NCBI GenBank assembly: GCA_017538685.1
Contig: JAFYIK010000188.1
Coordinates: 1 to 5,305, forward strand
Source of the DNA: Bacteroidales bacterium
GTDB taxonomy: Bacteria > Bacteroidota > Bacteroidia > Bacteroidales > UBA932
Length of the DNA: 5,305 bases
Direction: 5' to 3'
Shown here: positions 1-5,305 of the stretch, piece after piece
How the letters are laid out: every line of letters starts with the position of its first letter
Position numbering within the stretch: the stretch's first letter is position 1
The notes under the pieces: model-generated
Told to the model about the DNA's origin: nothing
Seen by the model: only the letters and a program-made list of their open reading frames with translations
The model's database searches: none
Made by a program: the position numbers and the translations under genes

Positions 1-1082
1 TCGCGCGTGCGGGTATAAAGGTGGGGCTGGAAGACAGCAGTCATCTTGCGGCCCGGGAATATGTCGCGCACAGTGCGTATCGAAGCCTCGAGCTCCGCAG
101 GGTGGTGTGCATAATCATCCAGGAAAGTCAGCGAAGGGGTGTTGATGTACTCCTCCAGCCTGCGGTGCGCGCCCAGATACGAGCCTATTGCCTTGCGGAT
201 AGCGTCCGGGTCGGTGCCGTGGCAGAGGCAGATCGCCGCCGCAGCCACCGCGTTCTCCACGTTCAGTTTGCCGAGGTTGCCGGTGCGGATGTCCTTGACA
301 ACTCCGCCGGGGTGCACCAGGTCGAAGGTGTAGTGCCCGTCCGGGCCGAGCCTTAGGTTCGAAGCGTGGAAGTCCGCTCGCGGGTCGTCGAGCGCGTAAG
401 TGAGCATCTTCGCCTGCGTCACGTCCGGCGCGAGCGGCAGCCCGAGCTTGTGGATCAGCACCTCGCTGACCTGCGACGCAAACTGCCTGTAAGCCTCCTG
501 CACGTGCTCCAGATCGCCATATATGTCCAGATGGTCGGCGTCCATCGCCGTGATCGCCGCTATCGCCGGGTGCAGCCTCAGGAACGACCGATCGAACTCG
601 TCCGCCTCGGCCACCGCCACAGGGTTGTGGCTCATCAGCAGGTTCGTGCCGTAGTTGCGCGACACGCCGCCCAGGAAGGCCGAGCAGCCCTCGCCGCTCA
701 CCGTGAGGATATGCGCCACGAGGGTGGAGGTCGTCGTCTTTCCGTGGGTGCCGGCCACTGCGAGGCACTTCTGCCCGGCGGTAATCTCGCCCAGAATCTG
801 CGAGCGCTTCACCACGTTGTAGCCGCCTGCGCGCACGAACTGCATCTCGCCGAGCTCGTCGGGGATGGCGGGGGTGTAGACGACCAGCGTGTTCTCGACG
901 TCCGTGGGGATGAGGTCAGGCCTGTCCTCGTAGTGAACGGGGATGCCTTCCGCTTCAAGCTCGCGGGTCAGCCCGCTGGGCGTGCGGTCGTAACCGGCCA
1001 CGGCGTAGCCTTTGAACTTGAACCAGCGCGCCAGGGCGCTCATACCGATTCCGCCGATTCCTATAAAGTAAACCTTCTTCAT
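1..1082 (-). CDS. murC: UDP-N-acetylmuramate--L-alanine ligase MurC, 3' end cut off by the window edge
   Basis: MurC joins L-alanine to UDP-MurNAc with ATP in the cytoplasm, the first peptide-adding step of peptidoglycan synthesis. I translated 360 residues without a stop before the window ends; family members are about 450-490 residues, so roughly the last quarter is missing. The N-terminal Rossmann motif GIGGIGMS is at residues 8-15, the ATP-binding P-loop GTHGKTTT at 111-118, the central-domain motif EADEFDRSFL at 159-168, and DADHLDIYG at 181-189. The third domain opens with HRRLEEY near 305-311, DDYAHHP at 322-328, and FQPHLYTRTR at 351-360, where the window cuts it. The start ATG overlaps the murG stop as ATGA, and MKKVYFIGIGGIG is the normal MurC N-terminus. 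No Shine-Dalgarno sequence precedes it (the upstream bases read GCTTATAAACTGGT), so translation is probably coupled to murG. The His of the GxHN motif seen in MurD is Leu here (residue 273). The identification is secure. Confidence 0.97.
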   Translation of the reverse strand, partial: MKKVYFIGIGGIGMSALARWFKFKGYAVAGYDRTPSGLTRELEAEGIPVHYEDRPDLIPTDVENTLVVYTPAIPDELGEMQFVRAGGYNVVKRSQILGEITAGQKCLAVAGTHGKTTTSTLVAHILTVSGEGCSAFLGGVSRNYGTNLLMSHNPVAVAEADEFDRSFLRLHPAIAAITAMDADHLDIYGDLEHVQEAYRQFASQVSEVLIHKLGLPLAPDVTQAKMLTYALDDPRADFHASNLRLGPDGHYTFDLVHPGGVVKDIRTGNLGKLNVENAVAAAAICLCHGTDPDAIRKAIGSYLGAHRRLEEYINTPSLTFLDDYAHHPAELEASIRTVRDIFPGRKMTAVFQPHLYTRTR

Positions 1083-2206
1083 ACCAGTTTATAAGCTTCA
1101 TCCACGATGATCGCGGCCGCATCCGGAAGCGCCATCTTCAGGGCGTTCTTCCCGATGGCGTCCAGCCGCTTGGCGTCGTGGATCAGGTCCATAGCGAGCG
1201 GCATCAGCTTCTCGCGCGCTTCGGCGTCTTTGACTATTTCAGCCGCCTCCTTGCGCACGAGCGCCATAGCGTTGTGCGTCTGATGGTCCTCCGCCACGTT
1301 AGGCGAGGGCACGAACACGCACGGCTTACCGGCCACGCAGATCTCCGACACGCTGCTGGCGCCGCTGCGGGACAGGATAAGGTCCGCCGCCGCATAGGCG
1401 AGGTCCATCCTGTCGATGAACGCGCTCCAATGCACGCGAGGAAGGTCGCGGCCTTCCATAAACGCTTTGACATCGGGCTCGTAGTATTTGCCGCACTGCC
1501 AGATAACTTCCACGTCTTCTCCGCCGGGGCATCCGTCCTCAATCCACTTCTTCATCGTCCGGTTAAGGGTGCCGCAGCCGAGGCTGCCGCCGATTACGAG
1601 CAGCTGACGGCGAGCGCCGTCGAGCCCGTAATGGCTGATCGCCTCGGCCCGCATTTCGGGCGTCGACTTCTTGATGCTGGACCGGATGGGGTTTCCGCTC
1701 ATCACTATCTTTTCGGCGGGAAAGAACTTCTCCATCCCTTCGTAGGCCACGCAAATGCAGCCCACTTTGTCGCCGAGCATTTTGTTGGTCAGGCCGGCGA
1801 AGCCGTTCTGCTCCTGGATGAGGGTGGGCACGCGAAGGCGTGTGGCCGCGAAGAGCAGGGGCGCGCTGGCGTAGCCGCCGACTCCCACCGCGATGTCCGG
1901 CTTGAAGCTGCGTATGAGCTTTCTCGCGCGGGCTTTGCTGATGAGTATCTTGAAGGGCACCTGGATGTCGTTCCAGATGTTCTTCAGGGTGAGTCTGCGC
2001 TGCAGGCCGCAGATGGGCAGGCCCACGATTTTGTAGCCGGCCGCGGGCACTTTCTCCATCTCCATCTTGCCGTTCGCTCCCACGAAAAGGATTTCCGTTT
2101 CGGGGTTCACTTCCTTGAAACGGTTGGCGATGCTGATGGCGGGGAAAATGTGGCCTCCCGTGCCGCCGCCGCTTATTATTACCCGAAGTTTCCTATATGC
2201 TGTCAT
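1079..2206 (-). CDS. murG: UDP-GlcNAc:undecaprenyl-PP-MurNAc-pentapeptide GlcNAc transferase MurG
   Basis: MurG transfers GlcNAc from UDP-GlcNAc to lipid I, giving lipid II, at the cytoplasmic face of the inner membrane. The product is 375 residues, close to the E. coli length of about 355. It shows the GT-B glycosyltransferase plan: GGGTGGHIFP at residues 13-22 (first glycine loop), GVGGYAS at 108-114, QEQNGFAGLTN at 131-141, and SGNPIR at 170-175. The second glycine loop GGSLG is at 206-210, SRSGASSVSEI at 279-289, and PSPNVAEDHQ at 300-309; the last two form the C-terminal UDP-GlcNAc-binding face and are of Bacteroidota type. The frame stays open 25 codons further upstream, to 2281, but that extension lies inside ftsW and resembles nothing. 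The ATG at 2206 puts the first glycine loop at the usual distance from the N-terminus. The start lies within ftsW (14-base overlap) behind only a purine-rich stretch, and the TGA stop overlaps the murC start, so coupled translation with both neighbours is inferred. Confidence 0.97.
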   Translation of the reverse strand: MTAYRKLRVIISGGGTGGHIFPAISIANRFKEVNPETEILFVGANGKMEMEKVPAAGYKIVGLPICGLQRRLTLKNIWNDIQVPFKILISKARARKLIRSFKPDIAVGVGGYASAPLLFAATRLRVPTLIQEQNGFAGLTNKMLGDKVGCICVAYEGMEKFFPAEKIVMSGNPIRSSIKKSTPEMRAEAISHYGLDGARRQLLVIGGSLGCGTLNRTMKKWIEDGCPGGEDVEVIWQCGKYYEPDVKAFMEGRDLPRVHWSAFIDRMDLAYAAADLILSRSGASSVSEICVAGKPCVFVPSPNVAEDHQTHNAMALVRKEAAEIVKDAEAREKLMPLAMDLIHDAKRLDAIGKNALKMALPDAAAIIVDEAYKLV

Positions 2207-3620
2207 AGATATCTTCGTTTTCTTCTTCAATTTCAGGGTCGGAGCCCATCTTGCCGCTGTCGAACGAGTCGAGGTCGGCAAGGCTGGCTTCCACGGTGTC
2301 GTGGAGGTCGATGAGCGGGGAAGCCTTCTTCGTCTGGGTCTCGATCTTCCGGTTGGAAATCCTGCTTATGGAGAGGATGATGCCGAAAGCGAGGCTGAAG
2401 CAGAGGAAGGCGGACGCGCCGTGGCTCAGCATAGGCAGAGTCTGCCCGGTGACAAGGCCGATGTCCGCGTTCACTATTATATGGATCATCGCCTGTCCGG
2501 AGATGAGGAGCACGAGGCCCATCACCGCGCATTTGGCGAATATGTTAGTGCCGCAGTTGCGCACTATAAGCACCCCCCGGGCGATCAGCGATATATACAA
2601 GATCATCACGGCCATACCTCCCAGCCAGCCGTATTCTTCAAGGATGAAGCTGTACATATAGTCCTCGGACATATCGGGCACAACATAACGCTGAGTGCTC
2701 TGGCCGGGGCCTTTGCCGAGGAAATGGCCCTGCTGGATAGCTATCTTCGCGCTGTAGGGTTGACGGAGTTTGTCCAGCACATTCTGCCTGTCCGAAGAGG
2801 TCCGGGCGAGGTGGTACTCTTTCACATCGTGGTTGGTGGTGTGGAAGAGGCGGGTAGGGAAGAGCGCGATGCGCTGGAACATCACGTGTTTGGTATTCTT
2901 TGTGATGCTATAGACGGTGAAGCAGCAGAGGAAGAGGATGATGCCAGCCGCGCCGGCGATGAAGATCTCCCTCACTTCGCCAGTGCCGATCGCGATGGTC
3001 AGCACGAGCACCAGGGCTATCATCAGAGCTGCTGTGTTGGAGCCCTTGACCATAACCATACCGGCGATGATGATAGTCGGGAGGTAAAGGAAAATGAGCT
3101 TCTTGGTCCACTTCTTCTTCAGCCAGTGGAAATGCTCGAGCTCGGAGAGCTTGTCAAGGAGCTTGAAATTGTCTCTCTTGATGGCGTCCACTCCCCAGGC
3201 TATGTACATAATCATCGCCACCTTCGCTATCTCGAAGACGTGGATCTGGATGCCCTTGACCCTGAGGAAACGCACTGCGCCGTTGATTTCGGGGGCTTCG
3301 ATAAGCGTCCCCACACCGCCTATGAGCAGCAGGAAGATGAAACCGAACGCCACGAAGAATCCCAGCGAAGAGACCTTCCTGAAGAACTCTATGCTGCGTA
3401 TCTGATAACAGACGAATATGCACACAAGCGCGATGCCCACTATCATTAGGTGGTCCATCACGATGTCGATACGGTCCATTTTCGGAGTGACAAGGCGCGA
3501 CGAACTGGAGAAGATGCACACGATCGAGAAGAGGATGAGCATCAGCACGATGATCAGCACCACCTTGTCGCCGGCGAAGTTCTCAATGAAGTTCCAGAAT
3601 TTCTTTCCCTTGTCGCTCAT
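2193..3620 (-). CDS. ftsW: SEDS-family septal peptidoglycan glycosyltransferase FtsW
   Basis: FtsW is the SEDS membrane enzyme that polymerises lipid II at the division septum, working with the transpeptidase FtsI. The 475-residue product has about ten hydrophobic segments, near 19-39, 54-74, 84-104, 125-145, 174-191, 195-212, 217-237, 330-352, 361-386 and 398-420. A large extracytoplasmic loop lies between segments 7 and 8. That loop carries GKGPGQS (302-308) and PDMSEDYMYSFILEEYG (315-331), in which Asp320 aligns with the loop aspartate essential in RodA and FtsW. NGAVRFL (113-119) and TGQTLPMLS (391-399) are further family marks. It is longer than E. coli FtsW (414) because of a lysine-rich cytoplasmic loop (about 147-172) and an acidic tail (about 424-475). 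Two usually conserved stretches differ: HVFE replaces a QPSE-like motif (127-130), and SHGA replaces SYGG (399-402). RodA is the main alternative, but the position between murD and murG makes FtsW much more likely. The start lies one base after the murD stop, with AAGGAA eight bases upstream. Confidence 0.95.
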   Translation of the reverse strand: MSDKGKKFWNFIENFAGDKVVLIIVLMLILFSIVCIFSSSSRLVTPKMDRIDIVMDHLMIVGIALVCIFVCYQIRSIEFFRKVSSLGFFVAFGFIFLLLIGGVGTLIEAPEINGAVRFLRVKGIQIHVFEIAKVAMIMYIAWGVDAIKRDNFKLLDKLSELEHFHWLKKKWTKKLIFLYLPTIIIAGMVMVKGSNTAALMIALVLVLTIAIGTGEVREIFIAGAAGIILFLCCFTVYSITKNTKHVMFQRIALFPTRLFHTTNHDVKEYHLARTSSDRQNVLDKLRQPYSAKIAIQQGHFLGKGPGQSTQRYVVPDMSEDYMYSFILEEYGWLGGMAVMILYISLIARGVLIVRNCGTNIFAKCAVMGLVLLISGQAMIHIIVNADIGLVTGQTLPMLSHGASAFLCFSLAFGIILSISRISNRKIETQTKKASPLIDLHDTVEASLADLDSFDSGKMGSDPEIEEENEDIYDSI

Positions 3621-3621
3621 A

Positions 3622-4962
3622 CTACAGATTCCTTACCGCTTCCTTGAATTTTTCTCCACGGTCTTCATAGCAGGTGAAAAGGTCGAAGCTGGCGCAGCAG
3701 GGGCTGAGGAGCACCACGTCTCCCGCCTCGGCGAACGCCGCCGACGCCTTCACAGCTTCCTCGGCGGAGAGGGTGTCGACCATCTTGTCCGCACCCACTA
3801 TCTCCTCGAAAGCTTCGTGGAATTTCTTGTTGTCTATGCCCATACACACGATGGCCTTCACCTTCTGCCTGACCAGGGGTTTCAGCACTTCGTAGTCGTT
3901 GCCTTTGTCCGTGCCGCCCACTATCCATACGACCGGTTTGGTCTGGCAGTCGAGCGCGTACCACGCCGCATCCACGTTGGTGGCCTTGCTGTCGTTGATG
4001 TAGAGCACGTCCTTCACTTCCAGCACGGGCTCGAGCCTGTGCTCGATGGGCTGGAAGGTCTTCAGGCTCTTGCGGATCACGTCGTTGCGTATGCCCGCCG
4101 CCTTCGCGGCCAGCGCCGCCGCCATAGAATTATAGATGTTGTGCTTGCCGCCCAGCGCGAGCTCGCTGAGGTAGATCTCGCTCTCGTCTTCGCCGTAGCG
4201 CATCACTATCTTCTGCCCTTCGAGGTAGGCGCCCTGCTCCACTTCGTGCGTCTGCGACATAGGGAGCATCCGCGCCTGCAGCACTATCTTGCTGAGGTGG
4301 TCGATGGTGATCTTGTCGTCGGAATCGAATATGAAGCAGTCTTCCGGACGGAGGTTGCGCGTGATGCGGAACTTCGAGCGGACGTAGTTCTCCATGTTGT
4401 AGTCGTAGCGGTCCAGGTGATCGGGGGTGATGTTGGTGATGATGGCGATATCCGGGCGGAAATCGTAGCAGCCGTCGAGCTGGAAGCTGCTGATCTCGAG
4501 CACGTAGTAGTCGTGCTGCTCGGTCGCGACCTGCAGGGCGTAGCTCTTGCCTATGTTGCCGCCCAGCCCCACGTTGAGGCCCGCCTCTTTCAGCAGGTAG
4601 TATATTATGCTGGTAGTGGTGGTCTTGCCGTTCGAGCCGGTGATGCAGATCTTCTTCGCGGTGTCGTAGCGCGCCGCGAATTCTATTTCGGAGATGACGT
4701 GGATGCCCTTGTCCCTGAGGGCGCGCACCATGGGCGCAGTCTCCGGGATGCCGGGGCTCTTCACCACCTCGTCGGCGTCCAGCACCTTCTCGGGCGTATG
4801 GCCGCCTTCTTCATAGGCGACCTGCCAGTTGTCCAGCAGCGCCCTGTATTCGTCCTTCAGCTTTCCGTTGTCGGAAAGGAAGACGTCGAACCCTTTTACC
4901 TTTGCGAGGATGGCGGCTCCCACGCCGCTCTCAGCTCCTCCGAGTACTACTATTCTTCCCAT
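3622..4962 (-). CDS. murD: UDP-N-acetylmuramoyl-L-alanine--D-glutamate ligase MurD
   Basis: MurD adds D-glutamate to UDP-MurNAc-L-Ala using ATP in the cytoplasm, directly after the MurC step. At 446 residues it matches the family (E. coli about 438). Domain 1 (roughly 1-95) begins with the nucleotide-sugar-binding Rossmann motif GAESGVGAAILA (9-20) and contains SPGIP (69-73). The central ATPase domain (roughly 96-300) holds the P-loop GSNGKTTT (109-116), EISSFQL (156-162), NITPDHLDRY (177-186), Lys197 in the position of the carbamylated lysine of E. coli MurD, and GGKHN (271-275). Domain 3 has EHRLE (307-311), NDSKATN (323-329), GGTDKG (349-354) and SPCCASFDLF (420-429). All catalytic motifs are intact. 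The ATG is 4 bases after the mraY stop and is preceded by AAGGTAGGA, an acceptable ribosome-binding site that lies across the mraY stop codon. GSNGKTTT with SFDLF distinguishes it from MurC, MurE and MurF. Confidence 0.98.
   Translation of the reverse strand: MGRIVVLGGAESGVGAAILAKVKGFDVFLSDNGKLKDEYRALLDNWQVAYEEGGHTPEKVLDADEVVKSPGIPETAPMVRALRDKGIHVISEIEFAARYDTAKKICITGSNGKTTTTSIIYYLLKEAGLNVGLGGNIGKSYALQVATEQHDYYVLEISSFQLDGCYDFRPDIAIITNITPDHLDRYDYNMENYVRSKFRITRNLRPEDCFIFDSDDKITIDHLSKIVLQARMLPMSQTHEVEQGAYLEGQKIVMRYGEDESEIYLSELALGGKHNIYNSMAAALAAKAAGIRNDVIRKSLKTFQPIEHRLEPVLEVKDVLYINDSKATNVDAAWYALDCQTKPVVWIVGGTDKGNDYEVLKPLVRQKVKAIVCMGIDNKKFHEAFEEIVGADKMVDTLSAEEAVKASAAFAEAGDVVLLSPCCASFDLFTCYEDRGEKFKEAVRNL
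3629..3634 (-). promoter_or_regulatory. Probable ribosome-binding site of ftsW
   Basis: The minus strand reads AAGGAA here, eight bases before the ftsW ATG and inside the last codons of murD. It is the clearest Shine-Dalgarno-like sequence in the window and supports the start at 3620. murG and murC have no comparable site. Bacteroidota use such sites weakly, so the functional weight is uncertain. Confidence 0.45.
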
Positions 4963-4964
4963 AA

Positions 4965-4973
4965 TCCTACCTT
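4965..4973 (-). promoter_or_regulatory. Probable ribosome-binding site of murD
   Basis: The minus strand reads AAGGTAGGA across the last codons and the TAG stop of mraY. Its AAGG part ends seven bases before the murD ATG, a workable Shine-Dalgarno spacing, whereas the TAGGA part is probably too close to the start. It supports the ATG at 4962. The call rests on the short motif and its spacing only. Confidence 0.4.
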
Positions 4974-5305
4974 ATCTTCAGCAATGCCAGGGTGCCCACG
5001 GCCAGGACTATCCCGACCAGCCAGAAGCGCACTACGATACGCGGCTCCGGGATGCCCTGTTTCTGGTAATGGTGGTGAAGCGGGGCCATCAGGAACAGCC
5101 TGCGGCCCTCGCCGTATTTGCGTTTGGTGTATCTGAAATGCCCCCTCTGAAGGATGACGGACAGGCTTTCCATAAGGAAAATGCCGCAGAGGATGGGCAG
5201 AAGCAGCTCTTTGCGTATGAGCACGGCGCTCACTCCGATGACTCCTCCTATCATAAGGCTTCCCGTGTCGCCCATAAACACCTGGGCGGGGAAGGTGTTG
5301 AACCA
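4967..5305 (-). CDS. mraY: Phospho-N-acetylmuramoyl-pentapeptide transferase MraY, C-terminal part only
   Basis: MraY is the inner-membrane enzyme that transfers phospho-MurNAc-pentapeptide from the UDP-linked precursor to undecaprenyl phosphate, forming lipid I, the substrate of MurG. The frame is open to the window edge, leaving 112 residues of a protein usually about 360-420 long; the start codon lies outside. The fragment begins [17 protein letters not shown], a MraY hallmark whose Asp (fragment residue 13) belongs to the magnesium-binding catalytic site. Further on, KYGEGRR (63-69) and [10 protein letters not shown] (75-84) include the conserved triple histidine, followed by [10 protein letters not shown] (86-95). 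Three membrane segments are visible, near 17-30, 34-52 and 92-110. The GTG at 5281 sits inside the conserved [11 protein letters not shown] stretch and is not a start. The protein ends LLKIR and the stop is 4 bases before murD, so the genes are almost certainly co-transcribed. Confidence 0.97.
   Translation of the reverse strand, partial: WFNTFPAQVFMGDTGSLMIGGVIGVSAVLIRKELLLPILCGIFLMESLSVILQRGHFRYTKRKYGEGRRLFLMAPLHHHYQKQGIPEPRIVVRFWLVGIVLAVGTLALLKIR

Noticed and set aside
366..1094. A 242-codon plus-strand frame, and a 217-codon minus-strand frame at 115-768.
   Set aside because: Both lie over murC. The true murC frame is open from 1082 to the window edge and carries the full run of MurC motifs, so these are shadows.
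2207..2281. A possible 25-residue N-terminal extension of MurG.
   Set aside because: It lies within the ftsW coding sequence, has no resemblance to MurG N-termini, and would push the first glycine loop about 25 residues too far in.
1178..2314. A 378-codon open frame on the plus strand, opposite murG.
   Set aside because: It is antisense to a complete MurG, shows no recognisable motif and has the same shadow composition.
2067..3449. A 460-codon open frame on the plus strand, opposite ftsW and the start of murG.
   Set aside because: It is antisense to FtsW. Its translation is full of Glu, Asp and His, as expected when hydrophobic codons are read backwards, and shows no domain.
3418..5136. A 572-codon open frame on the plus strand, opposite murD and part of ftsW.
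   Set aside because: The opposite strand encodes intact MurD and FtsW with all motifs. The plus-strand translation is rich in His, Val, Arg and Ala in a low-complexity way typical of antisense frames in GC-rich genes, spans a gene junction and matches no family I know.
5279..5281. A GTG start for a 104-residue protein at the right end.
   Set aside because: The frame is open to the window edge, and the upstream codons encode WFNTFPAQ, the conserved MraY sequence directly before VFMGDTGS. It is an internal Val codon.
1..5305. A search for promoters, terminators, RNA genes, repeats, mobile elements or CRISPR arrays.
   Set aside because: Coding sequence covers essentially every base, with gaps of only 1 and 4 bases. 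I saw no hairpin followed by a T run, no repeated units and no tRNA-like sequence.

Overview
The window is a tightly packed stretch of a bacterial division and cell wall (dcw) cluster, with every gene on the minus strand. Read in the direction of transcription, from high to low coordinates, the order is mraY (3' end only), murD, ftsW, murG, murC (5' three quarters only). This order matches the conserved dcw cluster. The next genes beyond position 1 would be expected to be ftsQ, ftsA and ftsZ, and those upstream of 5305 the rest of mraY and then murE/ftsI, but none of these is visible here.

The host is most likely a member of the Bacteroidota, probably a GC-rich member of the Bacteroidales. 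This rests on remembered family signatures: the MurG C-terminal signature SRSGASSVSEI followed by PSPNVAEDHQ, the MurD N-terminus GAESGVGAAILA, the MurC FQPHLYTRTR, and several weak or missing Shine-Dalgarno sequences. No species can be named from the sequence alone.

Layout: positions 4967-5305 hold the C-terminal 112 residues of MraY. A 4-base gap follows, then murD (3622-4962). After a single spacer base comes ftsW (2193-3620), which overlaps murG (1079-2206) by 14 bases. murG in turn overlaps murC (<1-1082) by the four bases ATGA. No intergenic region exceeds 4 bases, and I see no promoter, terminator, RNA gene, repeat, mobile element or CRISPR array.

The genes work in one pathway. MurC adds L-Ala and MurD adds D-Glu to UDP-MurNAc in the cytoplasm. 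MraY transfers phospho-MurNAc-pentapeptide to undecaprenyl phosphate, making lipid I. MurG adds GlcNAc to make lipid II. FtsW is the SEDS glycosyltransferase that polymerises lipid II at the septum.

This is core housekeeping DNA and I find no new system in it. The points worth a second look concern the FtsW sequence (an altered QPSE-like motif, altered SYGG-like motif, lysine-rich loop and acidic tail) and the overlapping gene junctions. Long open frames on the plus strand are antisense shadows of these genes.
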